Assembly: GCF_902729435.1 (NCBI RefSeq)
Contig: NZ_CACVCG010000041.1
Coordinates: forward strand, 6,550 to 67,353
From: Magnetospirillum sp. UT-4
Lineage (GTDB): Bacteria > Pseudomonadota > Alphaproteobacteria > Rhodospirillales > Magnetospirillaceae
Reading direction: 5' to 3'
DNA length: 60,804 nt
Position numbers and translations under genes: made by a program
The notes under the pieces: model-generated
Told to the model about the DNA's origin: nothing
The model's input: the letters and a program-made list of their open reading frames with translations, nothing else
Database searches by the model: none
Shown here: piece by piece, positions 12,993 to 20,859 of the stretch
Numbering within the stretch: the stretch's first letter is position 1
Layout of the letters: the number at the start of each line of letters is the position of its first letter

Positions 12993-13189
12993 GTCTGTTC
13001 GGGCTCCGGATTGGCGTCGCGGCGGCGCTGGCGGCCGGGACGCAGCTTCTGCACCGCCTCGAGCTCCGCCTCGCGGGCGCGGACGGCGCGGATCGAGGCG
13101 GCAAGGACGGCGATCATCACCACCGCCGCCAGGACATAGGACGGCCAGACGAAGGCGCCGTAGCCGCCCATGGCGAAGAACTCGGTCAC
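12989..13189 (-). CDS. ccmD: Heme exporter protein CcmD
   Basis: Small membrane protein that helps release holo-CcmE from the CcmABC complex. 66 residues with the family pattern: [20 protein letters not shown], a single membrane helix, and an Arg/Glu-rich cytoplasmic tail. GTG 13189 is chosen, 4 bp after the ccmC stop; ATG 13171 in the same frame is an alternative. The stop overlaps ccmE. Confidence 0.88.
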   Translation of the reverse strand: MTEFFAMGGYGAFVWPSYVLAAVVMIAVLAASIRAVRAREAELEAVQKLRPGRQRRRDANPEPEQT

Positions 13190-13193
13190 GGCG

Positions 13194-13955
13194 TCACGAT
13201 CCTCCCTGCTCCGCCCGGGGCTGTTCAAGCTGGCCGGCGGCATGAATCTGGGCCATGCGCAGGGTGCGCAGCTTGGCCCCGGCGATCTCGGCCCGGGCGC
13301 GCAGGATCAGCACCACCACCCAATAGGCCTTGAACCCCACCGCCATCAGGATCAGCGGCACCATCATGGCGGCGTCGATGGCCGGGCCGCCCATCTTCAC
13401 CACGCTGGCCGGCTGGTGCAGGGTGTTCCACCAATCCACCGACCACTTGATGATCGGCACGTTGACCACGCCGACCAGGGCCAGGATGGCGGCCGCCTTC
13501 TGGCCGCGCTCGGGATCGTCGAAGGCGTCGGCCAGGGCCATGTAGCCCAGATACAGGAACAGCAGCAGCAGCATGCTGGTCAGCCGCGCGTCCCACACCC
13601 ACCAGGTGCCCCACATGGGCTTGCCCCACAAGGCCCCGGTGACCAGGCAGACGAAGGTGAAGGCGGCGCCCACGGGGGCGGTGGCGCGGGCCAGCAGATC
13701 GGCCAGCGGATGCTTCCAGATCAGCGCCATCGCCGAGAACACCGCCATGGCGGTGTAGCAGAACATCCCCATCCAGGCCGACGGCACGTGGATGTACATG
13801 ATCCGCACCGTCTCGCCCTGCTGGTAGTCGGCGGGCGAGGCGAACAGCGAGAACCACAGCCCGGCACCCAGTGCCAGGACGGCGACGGCGACGGACCACG
13901 GCTGAATCAATGCGGCGATGCGCAGGAAACGGGCGGGATTGGCGAAGCGATGCAT
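13194..13955 (-). CDS. ccmC: Heme ABC transporter permease CcmC
   Basis: Inner-membrane protein that loads heme onto CcmE. 253 residues, six predicted membrane segments, the WWD-type motif WGTWWVWDARLT, and the histidine-bearing segments IMYIHVPSAWMGMF and WWNTLHQP. The start ATG 13955 (MHRFANPARF) follows AAGAGAGAGCGC, a plausible ribosome-binding site. An upstream in-frame ATG at 13982 is less likely. It is the first ccm gene visible; ccmA and ccmB, which normally precede it, are not in this window. Confidence 0.94.
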   Translation of the reverse strand: MHRFANPARFLRIAALIQPWSVAVAVLALGAGLWFSLFASPADYQQGETVRIMYIHVPSAWMGMFCYTAMAVFSAMALIWKHPLADLLARATAPVGAAFTFVCLVTGALWGKPMWGTWWVWDARLTSMLLLLFLYLGYMALADAFDDPERGQKAAAILALVGVVNVPIIKWSVDWWNTLHQPASVVKMGGPAIDAAMMVPLILMAVGFKAYWVVVLILRARAEIAGAKLRTLRMAQIHAAGQLEQPRAEQGGS

Positions 13956-14210
13956 GCGCTCTCTCTTAACGTCCTTCCGCACTCAATTCCAGCGGAGTCC
14001 GAACACGCCAAGGGATATGGCGCGCGCGGGGAAAGATTCCATGGCCGGGTCCGCCGTGGAATGACTTTCGTCAGCCCGACCGGCGGTTCCGCTCCGACGC
14101 ATGGCAGACCCCGGGCCGGCGCACGTTGATAATCCTCAATTCGGGAGTCAATATTCGCCGAGCCCGCCTGCCAAAGGTATGGGTGCAATGTATCTTCGGG
14201 GGAGGATGCG

Positions 14211-15296
14211 ATGAAAAGCCTGGTAGGACTGAGTCTGGCGGCCGCCCTGGTCGCCCTGGGTGCCTGCGCCGGCGCCGACGAAGCGGCGTTCGAGAAATAT
14301 CCCGACATCGTCGACAACGCCTTCGTGCGCGAGGTGGCGCTGATCCCGCCCCGCGCCGACGCGAAAGTGATCGATTCGCGCCCGGCCCGCGCCCGCTATG
14401 ATCCCGGCCACATCCCGGGGGCCATCAACATCTCGGACACGGTGTTCGACAAGTCGGTCAGCCTGCTGCCCGCCAACAAGACCACCCTGCTGCTGTTCTA
14501 TTGCGGCGGGCTGGAATGCCCCTTGAGCCACAAATCGGCGTTCAAGGCCCGCGAGCTGGGCTACACCAACGTCAAGGTCTATGCCGACGGCATGCCCGAC
14601 TGGGAGGCCAAGGGCGGGCTGGTGGCGGTGTCGACCGCCTACGTCAAGGGCCTGGTCGACAAGCCCGACGGCACCGTGCTGATCGATTCGCGGCCGAAGA
14701 AGCGCTTCGACGAGGGCTCCGTCCCGGGGGCCATCAACATTCCCGACACCTTCTTCGACAAAAGCGCCAATCTGCTGCCGGCCGACCGCAAGACGCCGCT
14801 GATCTTCTTCTGCGGCGGGCTGCAATGCGACCTCAGCTCGAAATCGGCGGTCAAGGCCAAGGCGCTGGGCTACACCAACGTCCGCGTCTACCCCGAGGGC
14901 GAGCCGGGCTGGACCGCCGCCTACGGGTCGGCGGCCAAGGCAGCGGCGCCCGCGCCCATGGCGGTCACCGGCGACACGGTGGACGTGGATTCGTTCCTCG
15001 CCACCCTGAAGTCCAATCCCGGCAGCCTCACCGTCATCGACGTGCGCGACGCCAAGGACTATCAGCGCGGCCACTTCCCCACCGCCTCCAATCTGCCCAT
15101 CGGCAAGCTGGAGGCCGAGGTGGACAAGCTGGCGGCCGACAAGCCCATCGTCTTCGTCTGCGCCACCGGTGCCCGCAGCAGCGAGGCCTTCGACATGGCC
15201 AAGCTGCTCCGCCCCACCCTCAAGGTCCACTACCTGGACGCCGAGGTGAGCTACGGCACCGACAACAGCTATACGGTCAAGTCGCGGAAGAAGTAG
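14211..15296 (+). CDS. Triple-rhodanese lipoprotein
   Basis: Probable periplasm-facing sulfurtransferase. The 361-residue product starts with a lipoprotein signal ending LVALGAC (Cys19) and then has three rhodanese-like domains. Domain 1 (about 45-135) has Cys98 in FYCGGLECPLS, domain 2 (about 145-235) has Cys201 in FFCGGLQCDLS, and domain 3 (about 258-355) has Cys317 in VCATGARSS. Domains 1 and 2 look like a recent duplication (GHIPGAINISD versus GSVPGAINIPD). A strong GGGGGAGG ribosome-binding site precedes ATG. It converges on a sulfur permease and octaheme cytochrome cluster, suggesting a role with thiosulfate or polysulfide. Confidence 0.88.
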   Translation: MKSLVGLSLAAALVALGACAGADEAAFEKYPDIVDNAFVREVALIPPRADAKVIDSRPARARYDPGHIPGAINISDTVFDKSVSLLPANKTTLLLFYCGGLECPLSHKSAFKARELGYTNVKVYADGMPDWEAKGGLVAVSTAYVKGLVDKPDGTVLIDSRPKKRFDEGSVPGAINIPDTFFDKSANLLPADRKTPLIFFCGGLQCDLSSKSAVKAKALGYTNVRVYPEGEPGWTAAYGSAAKAAAPAPMAVTGDTVDVDSFLATLKSNPGSLTVIDVRDAKDYQRGHFPTASNLPIGKLEAEVDKLAADKPIVFVCATGARSSEAFDMAKLLRPTLKVHYLDAEVSYGTDNSYTVKSRKK

Positions 15297-15310
15297 GGGG
15301 ACCTGCTGCG

Positions 15311-15425
15311 CTCCCCTCCCCTTGATGGGGAGGGGTTGGGGGCGGGGTGGAGTCGCGAACGACCACGTCCGACGCAATTCTTTCCCCCCCCCACCCCAAC
15401 CCTCCCCCGCAAGGGGGGAGGGAGA
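15311..15425. repeat. GC-rich palindromic repeat, family B locus 1
   Basis: Between the convergent rhodanese and YeeE genes. It contains CTCCCC-type arms closing on TTGAT (CCCCTTGATGGGG) and a second unit closing on GCAA (CCCCCGCAAGGGGG), joined by ACCCCAACCC-type blocks. The units pair internally and with each other. The same element occurs at 40766-40912 and 50135-50174. It may serve as a bidirectional terminator, but no T-run is present. Confidence 0.8.
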
Positions 15426-15443
15426 GGGGGAGGGAGAGGGAGG

Positions 15444-16676
15444 CTACAGCAGCGTGAACTTCTCGGTGCTCTCGTTGTAGCGGACCAGGCCGTACCACAG
15501 GGCCAGCACGGCGCCGGCGGCCAGCAGGGCCCAGCCCCAGCCGTCGAAGGCGACCGGCAGGAACACCTGCAGCCCCAGGGCCGATTCCTCGACCAGATCC
15601 AGGTTCATCTCGGACGCCGTGAGGCCGGTCTTCTTGAACACGGCGTTGGCGAGCGAGCCGCTCCAGGCGAAGAAGAACGCCGCCACCCACAGCTTGAGAT
15701 GACCCTCGCCCAGGCGCCACAGGGTGCCCGAGGCGCAGCCGCCGGCGAAGATCATGCCGAAGCCGAACAGCAGGCCACCGATCAGCGAGCCCTTCCAGAA
15801 CACCGGCGGGATGGCCAGGTAGGGGTCGATCAGCTTGGCCTGGAACAGCAGCCCGGCCAGCGGGATGCCGACCACCAGGCCGAGGATGACCGCCTTGGTC
15901 ATGTCGCCCTCGCCGGTCATGAACGGCTCGCGGAAGGCGCGTGCGAAGCACAGCCGCGAGCGGTGCATGATGAAGCCCATGGCGAAACCGGCGGGGATGA
16001 TGATGGCGCGGGCCACCAGCCGTTCGTTGTCCGAGGCCCACCATTCGGCCGACCACGCCGCCACCAGCACCAGCACGCTGGCGCCCAGCCAGGGATAGAG
16101 CGCCGGCAGCCACGACGGCAGCGGGAGCGGCGGCGGCGGGGTGGTGCCCCAGGTGACGTTTTCCAGGGTCCACAGCAGCGCCTTGAGGCCGATGGCGGCG
16201 CCCGTCACCAGACCCAGCCACATGGCCCAGCCGGCCGGCGAGGAATGCAGCGCCGGGGTGAAGAAGCCGCCGGTGGTGCAGCCCCCCGCCAGGGCGGCGC
16301 CGGTGCCCATCAGCGAGCCGCCCATGGCCGCCCACAGATATTCCAGCCGGGGCGCCCGGTTGGGCTTGAACTGCCCGGACAGCAGGGCCGCGGTGAAGGC
16401 GCCGATGATGGTCAGCAGGTTCATCAGCGACATGCGGTGGTTCAGCACCCCGTCCAGGGTCTCGGGCAGGCCGAGCAGCGGACCCAGGCCGATCAGGGCG
16501 TTGAACTTGTCGCCCCACAGCTTGAGCCCGCCGAAGATGCCCCAGAACAGGCCGTTGACCATCAGGGCCAGGATGGTCAGCACGATCAGGATGATGCCGA
16601 GATAGGGCGACCATTCCTGGACGAAGATGCGGCGATAGTCGGCCGCGAAGCCGGACCGCCAGGACGATCCCTGCAT
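15444..16676 (-). CDS. YeeE/YedE family (thiosulfate-type) transporter
   Basis: Inner-membrane permease for a sulfur compound. 410 residues with many membrane segments. The family's three buried cysteine motifs are present: GGCTTGGFFTPAL (Cys133), MHRSRLCFARAF (Cys243) and GGCASGTLW (Cys314). The closest characterised relative by family is the thiosulfate transporter TsuA; substrate here is inferred. The start ATG 16676 (MQGSSWRSGF) follows GGGGGAC-type Shine-Dalgarno sequence. It is the distal gene of the octaheme-cytochrome operon, 35 bp after the cytochrome c gene. Confidence 0.9.
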   Translation of the reverse strand: MQGSSWRSGFAADYRRIFVQEWSPYLGIILIVLTILALMVNGLFWGIFGGLKLWGDKFNALIGLGPLLGLPETLDGVLNHRMSLMNLLTIIGAFTAALLSGQFKPNRAPRLEYLWAAMGGSLMGTGAALAGGCTTGGFFTPALHSSPAGWAMWLGLVTGAAIGLKALLWTLENVTWGTTPPPPLPLPSWLPALYPWLGASVLVLVAAWSAEWWASDNERLVARAIIIPAGFAMGFIMHRSRLCFARAFREPFMTGEGDMTKAVILGLVVGIPLAGLLFQAKLIDPYLAIPPVFWKGSLIGGLLFGFGMIFAGGCASGTLWRLGEGHLKLWVAAFFFAWSGSLANAVFKKTGLTASEMNLDLVEESALGLQVFLPVAFDGWGWALLAAGAVLALWYGLVRYNESTEKFTLL

Positions 16677-16711
16677 GATGTCCCCCTTTCCTGCCTGCGG
16701 TGGCGACCGGC

Positions 16712-17104
16712 CTAGTTGCAGCTGGCCGGGCTGTCGCCGTCCTTGGCGCCCTTGGCGACAAAGGCCTTGAGGTCGGCCATCAGCTCGGCATCCGGCACGT
16801 CGGCGAACTTCTCGGCCACCTTGTTGCTGCCCTTGATGCCGGCACGGTAGGCCTTGCCCACGTACTGGCTGACGCTGTCCTTGCCCTTGGCGTGCTTGTC
16901 GGCCTGCAGATAGGCCGCCCACTGCGCCTGGGTCATGGTGCTGGGCGCGATGGTCTCGCCCATCTGCGAGGTATGGCAGGCGGTGCAGATGCCGCGGTAA
17001 TAGACGCGGCCGCGCTTCCAGTCGCCGTCATAGGCGGCGGCGGTGGAGGCGCTGCCTGCGACACAGGCCAGGACGGCGGCGGCGAACAGGGCGGTGCGCT
17101 TCAT
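16712..17104 (-). CDS. Periplasmic monoheme cytochrome c
   Basis: 130 residues with a signal peptide (about 1-24, ending TAAAYDGDW) and one heme site CTACH (Cys40-His44) in RGICTACHTSQMGETIAPS. The C-terminal half has FADVPDAELMADLKAFVAKG, a common class I cytochrome c helix. It lies between a b-type cytochrome gene and the sulfur permease, so it likely carries electrons to or from the octaheme enzyme. Partner identity is inferred from position. Confidence 0.88.
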   Translation of the reverse strand: MKRTALFAAAVLACVAGSASTAAAYDGDWKRGRVYYRGICTACHTSQMGETIAPSTMTQAQWAAYLQADKHAKGKDSVSQYVGKAYRAGIKGSNKVAEKFADVPDAELMADLKAFVAKGAKDGDSPASCN

Positions 17105-17129
17105 GGTCTTTCCCTCTCTTCTTGTCGGG

Positions 17130-17726
17130 TCAATGGGTCTCTTCCCAGCCGGTGACCATCGCCTTGAAATGCGAGGTCGCGGTATGGCCGGTGGTGGCGA
17201 GGTAGATATGCGCGATCAGGAAGATCAGCATCAGGTAGGCGCCGAAGGTGTGGGCGACGGCGACCCACTGCAGCTGCAGCGCGGCCAGGCCCCAGGCGGC
17301 CCACTGGTCGTAGAACAGGTAAAGCCAGCCGGTCATCCAGACCAGCGGCATGACCAGCGCCAGGATGGCCAGATAGGACAGACGCTGCAACGGGTTGTGC
17401 TTCTTCAGCGTGGTCTGGCGGAACGGATGCGGCGCGTCGGTGAAGATGCCGAAGGCATAGTATTTCAGCATCGCGCCCACCTTCTCGGTGGTCGGCACGT
17501 ACTGCTTCCATTCGCCGGTGGTGAAGTGCCAGAAGATGGCGAAGACCCACAGGCCGACCAGGGTCCAGGCGGCGGTGGTGTGGTACCCCACCGCGGTGGC
17601 GAAGCCGAACACCTTATAGATGCCGTGGATCTCGAACCCGGTCAGCATCAGGAAGATGATCAGGCCGGCCTGGGACCAGTGCCAGAACCGTTCGAACCGC
17701 TTGAAGACATAGATGCGTTCGCTCAT
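17130..17726 (-). CDS. Cytochrome b561/hydrogenase-type b subunit
   Basis: Membrane di-heme cytochrome b that probably links the quinone pool to the periplasmic cytochromes encoded beside it. 198 residues with four membrane segments. The candidate heme histidines are in FWHWSQAGLI, YHTTAAWTLVGLWVFAIFWH, VAHTFGAYLMLIFLIAHIY. The start ATG 17726 (MSERIYVFKRFERFWHW) is 10 bp after the octaheme gene. It belongs to the thiosulfate reductase/Ni-Fe hydrogenase cytochrome b superfamily. Confidence 0.87.
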   Translation of the reverse strand: MSERIYVFKRFERFWHWSQAGLIIFLMLTGFEIHGIYKVFGFATAVGYHTTAAWTLVGLWVFAIFWHFTTGEWKQYVPTTEKVGAMLKYYAFGIFTDAPHPFRQTTLKKHNPLQRLSYLAILALVMPLVWMTGWLYLFYDQWAAWGLAALQLQWVAVAHTFGAYLMLIFLIAHIYLATTGHTATSHFKAMVTGWEETH

Positions 17727-17736
17727 GGCGGTTCTC

Positions 17737-19335
17737 CTAATCCTGTCCGCGCCAGTGGGTAAGGATGCGCAAGCCGCCATGGACCATGACGCCCAGCAGG
17801 GTCAGCAGCGCGCCCAGCCCCATGGCGATGTCCATCAGGGTGAAGCGGTCGCGGCCGGGCAGGTAGACGCCCTCGATGCCATCCAGCCTGCCGCCCTCGC
17901 GCACGTGGCACTCGGTGCAGGCCAGGGCCTTGTCCTTGGGCGCCACCATGTGGGTGATCGGCCAGGCCATGGTGGTCTCGACGAAATCCACCTTGCCCGA
18001 GAACGGCCGACCGGCGCTGGCCATGCCGGTGGCGGCCGCCTTCTCCCAGCCGAAATTGGTCCAGTACGCGGTGTCGTCGTTGCCGGCGGTATGCGGCTTG
18101 ACCAGGGTCTTGTTCTCCGGGTCGTAGGGCTGCTTGCCCTGGAACACCTTCATCGGCCAGATCATGGACTTGCCGTCGTTCGGCGCGCCGCCGATGCGGT
18201 TGATGCCGACCGGACCGCCCGAGGGATCGATCTTGTCGTCCAGCAGGGTGAAGGTCACCTTGCCGTCGAACCAGGCATAGGTCGGCTTGACGAACTCGCC
18301 GAAGGTGAAGTCGCCCTTGCGCGAATCATAGGTGACGTGGCCCTTGGGGTCCTTCACCAGCAGCGGCTTGCCTTCCGGCGACAGCTTGCCCGAGGTCGAC
18401 CAGTCCCAGCTCATCTTGGTGGCGACGCCGCCGCGGGCGAAGCTGGGGATGTGGCAGGTCTGGCAGGCGATCTTCTCGGCGTGGTGGTTGAGCCGGGCCT
18501 CGGCCTTGTGCGGGCCATTACCGTGGCAGGCGACGCAGGTGGCCGGGCTCGACTTCTCGGCCTTGCCGCGGATGTGGGCGCCGCCCTTGTCGGCCGCCAC
18601 CGGCGTGTAGCGGCTGCCGGCGATGTCGTGGGCCGCCGCCTTGTGGCAGGTGCCGCAGCTGAAATCCAGCCCGGCCGCGTCCATGTGGACGTCCAACTCG
18701 GCCTCGGGCGCCGCCAGCGAGCTGTCCATGTCGCCGTGCTTCACGCCGTCGCCGCCGCCGCCGTAGAAGTGGCAGGCGCCGCAGGTGTCGCGGCTGGTCT
18801 TGCCCACCTTCTGGGCCACCTTGGCGAGATCGGGGGCGCGCTGGATCTTGCCCGAGCCGGGCGGCAGCTCGGTGTCCTTATATAGGGGATGGCCGGCGAA
18901 GCCGGGCCACTTCTTGTAATTGCCGGTGGTGTCGTGGCAGCTCAGGCAGTCCACGTTGTCCTGCGCCGCGAAGTCGAACTCCGCGTCCTTCCAGCCGTAG
19001 CCGACGTGGCAGCTGGTGCAGTACGGCAGGTTGGATTCCACCGAGATGCAGAAATTGTTGATGACGTTCTTCTTGCCCAGGCGCTGGTCGCTGTCGGGAT
19101 TGAGGAACTCCCAGGTCCAGTGCTTGGTGCGCTGGACCTGACCCGCCGCCTCGGTGTGGCAGGCGAGGCAGGCCTTGGTCACCTCCGGCCCGGAGGCGAA
19201 GGGTCCCTGCAGTTCCTTGAACTTGGTGTGGTCGGCGGTGGAGGTGAGTTTCACCGCCGGCGCATCGGCCAAGGCCGACGGCATCGCCAGCGCCAACATC
19301 AGCGCCGCCGCGCGTAATACCCTGTACACGTTCAT
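17737..19335 (-). CDS. Octaheme c-type cytochrome, tetrathionate reductase family (OTR)
   Basis: Periplasmic multiheme enzyme. 532 residues with a signal peptide (about 1-24) and eight CXXCH sites at Cys56, 106, 130, 185, 227, 267, 291 and 473. Spacing and sequence resemble the OTR family, which can reduce tetrathionate and some nitrogen compounds in vitro. A C-terminal membrane segment (about 500-525) anchors it. The strong GGGGGGTAGCCG-ATG ribosome-binding region fits the start. It leads an operon with cytochrome b, cytochrome c and a YeeE permease. Actual substrate and direction of reaction cannot be read from sequence. Confidence 0.9.
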   Translation of the reverse strand: MNVYRVLRAAALMLALAMPSALADAPAVKLTSTADHTKFKELQGPFASGPEVTKACLACHTEAAGQVQRTKHWTWEFLNPDSDQRLGKKNVINNFCISVESNLPYCTSCHVGYGWKDAEFDFAAQDNVDCLSCHDTTGNYKKWPGFAGHPLYKDTELPPGSGKIQRAPDLAKVAQKVGKTSRDTCGACHFYGGGGDGVKHGDMDSSLAAPEAELDVHMDAAGLDFSCGTCHKAAAHDIAGSRYTPVAADKGGAHIRGKAEKSSPATCVACHGNGPHKAEARLNHHAEKIACQTCHIPSFARGGVATKMSWDWSTSGKLSPEGKPLLVKDPKGHVTYDSRKGDFTFGEFVKPTYAWFDGKVTFTLLDDKIDPSGGPVGINRIGGAPNDGKSMIWPMKVFQGKQPYDPENKTLVKPHTAGNDDTAYWTNFGWEKAAATGMASAGRPFSGKVDFVETTMAWPITHMVAPKDKALACTECHVREGGRLDGIEGVYLPGRDRFTLMDIAMGLGALLTLLGVMVHGGLRILTHWRGQD

Positions 19336-19533
19336 CGGCTACCCCCCTGGTTCGTGCGTCCAGGATGCCACATTAACTTATACGAATGAACTAATCTAAC
19401 GAAGAAGCGGAATGGCACGCATTCACTTTGGTCTTAACTTGCACGATTGCGCATTCCGGTTGACCCCCGGGTAGGGTACCATCCCCGCCGGCGGGGGTAG
19501 CGCCGCGGACATATTGGCGAAAGGGTGTGGGCA
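19336..19533. promoter_or_regulatory. Divergent promoter region between the octaheme operon and the chemoreceptor
   Basis: About 200 bp with an AT-rich core at 19370-19400. On the minus strand TATAAG lies about 50 nt upstream of the octaheme ATG, with TTCTTC 18 nt further up as a weak -35. I found no convincing FNR-type palindrome and no clear promoter facing the chemoreceptor. Confidence 0.35.
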
Positions 19534-20859
19534 GTGGCTGGTACGGAAACCGAAATCGCGGCCTTCGAAGCGATGGTCGACCGGCTGATGGCCGGCGAAT
19601 ACCTGTCAATCGACGACCGGGCCGGCGGCCTGACGGTCAAGCTGCGCGGCCTCGCCGACAAGCTGGAGGAACGCTCGCGCACCATCCTGCACCAGTCGGT
19701 GGCCATGTCGGTCTATCTCAACGGCACCGTCACCCAGGCGGTGCAGACCCTGCGCAGCATCCGCGAGATGAGCCAGCGCATGGCCACCATCTCGGCCTCC
19801 ACCGACGAGATGGTGGCGACGGTGCAGGCCATCGCCCGCACCTCGGAACTGGCGGCCGCCAACGCCCGCTCGGTGCAGGAGGCCTCGGACGAGGGCGCCG
19901 CCAGCACCGAGGCGGTGATCTCCACCATGCACTCCATCGTCGATACGGTGGGCGAGACCGCCGAGCGGATCAGCCGCCTGTCCGACGCCTCGTTCAGCAT
20001 CGGCGCCACCGTCAAGCAGATCGAGCAGATCGCCCGCCAGACCAACATCCTGGCCCTCAACGCCACCATCGAGGCGGCCCGCGCCGGCGCCGCCGGCAAG
20101 GGCTTCGCGGTGGTCGCCAACGAGGTCAAGAACCTGGCCAACCAGACCGCCCAGGCGACGCTGGACATCCGCAGCCGCATCGACATGCTGCGCGAGGAGA
20201 CGGCGGCGATCATGGCCGGCATGACCCGCGGCGCCGACGTGGTCCGCGACGGCGAGCAGATCGTGCTGGGGTCGGTCAACAAGATGCGCTCGGTCAGCGA
20301 GGAGATCCGCGACGTCACCACCCTGATGCAGGAAATCGCCGACCATCTGAGCCAGCAGCGCATCGCCGCCCAGGAGATCGCCGGCAATCTCGAGGCCGCC
20401 GCCGCCCGCTCGGCCGACGACACCAAGGCGACCAACACCGTCATCGACATCTCGACCCAGGCCAGCACCAGCCTGGTGGACCTGCTGACCGAGGTGAACA
20501 AGGTGCAGATCCGCAACGCGGTGGTCCACCTGGCCAAGTCCGACCACATGATCTGGCGCCGCCGCCTGGCCGAGATGCTGGCCGGCCGCACCACCCTCAA
20601 CCCGGACGAGCTGGCCAACCACAAGAGCTGCCGCCTGGGCAAGTGGTACTACGCGGTCGAGGACCAGGCCATCCGCAACCACCCCGCCTTCAAGGCGCTG
20701 GAGGCCCCGCACGAGCGGGTCCACCATTTCGGCATCGATGCCGCCCGCAAGTTCCGCGACGGCGATTTCGACGGCGCGGTCGATGCCGTGGCGGCCATCG
20801 AGGAACCGTCGCAGGAGGTCCAGCGCCTGCTCGACGAACTGGCGGCCGCCTTCGGCTAA
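19534..20859 (+). CDS. Soluble methyl-accepting chemotaxis protein with C-terminal CZB domain
   Basis: Cytoplasmic chemoreceptor of about 441 residues without membrane segments. The signalling hairpin tip is clear ([20 protein letters not shown], then [20 protein letters not shown]), preceded and followed by long coiled coil. The C-terminal 110 residues form a chemoreceptor zinc-binding (CZB) domain with its ligand set: His in [10 protein letters not shown], Cys in SCRLGKWYY, His in NHPAF and His in [12 protein letters not shown] 19534 has AAGGG at good spacing; GTG 19525 is the alternative. Its stop overlaps the stop of the convergent phosphatase gene by 4 nt. Confidence 0.9.
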   Translation: MAGTETEIAAFEAMVDRLMAGEYLSIDDRAGGLTVKLRGLADKLEERSRTILHQSVAMSVYLNGTVTQAVQTLRSIREMSQRMATISASTDEMVATVQAIARTSELAAANARSVQEASDEGAASTEAVISTMHSIVDTVGETAERISRLSDASFSIGATVKQIEQIARQTNILALNATIEAARAGAAGKGFAVVANEVKNLANQTAQATLDIRSRIDMLREETAAIMAGMTRGADVVRDGEQIVLGSVNKMRSVSEEIRDVTTLMQEIADHLSQQRIAAQEIAGNLEAAAARSADDTKATNTVIDISTQASTSLVDLLTEVNKVQIRNAVVHLAKSDHMIWRRRLAEMLAGRTTLNPDELANHKSCRLGKWYYAVEDQAIRNHPAFKALEAPHERVHHFGIDAARKFRDGDFDGAVDAVAAIEEPSQEVQRLLDELAAAFG

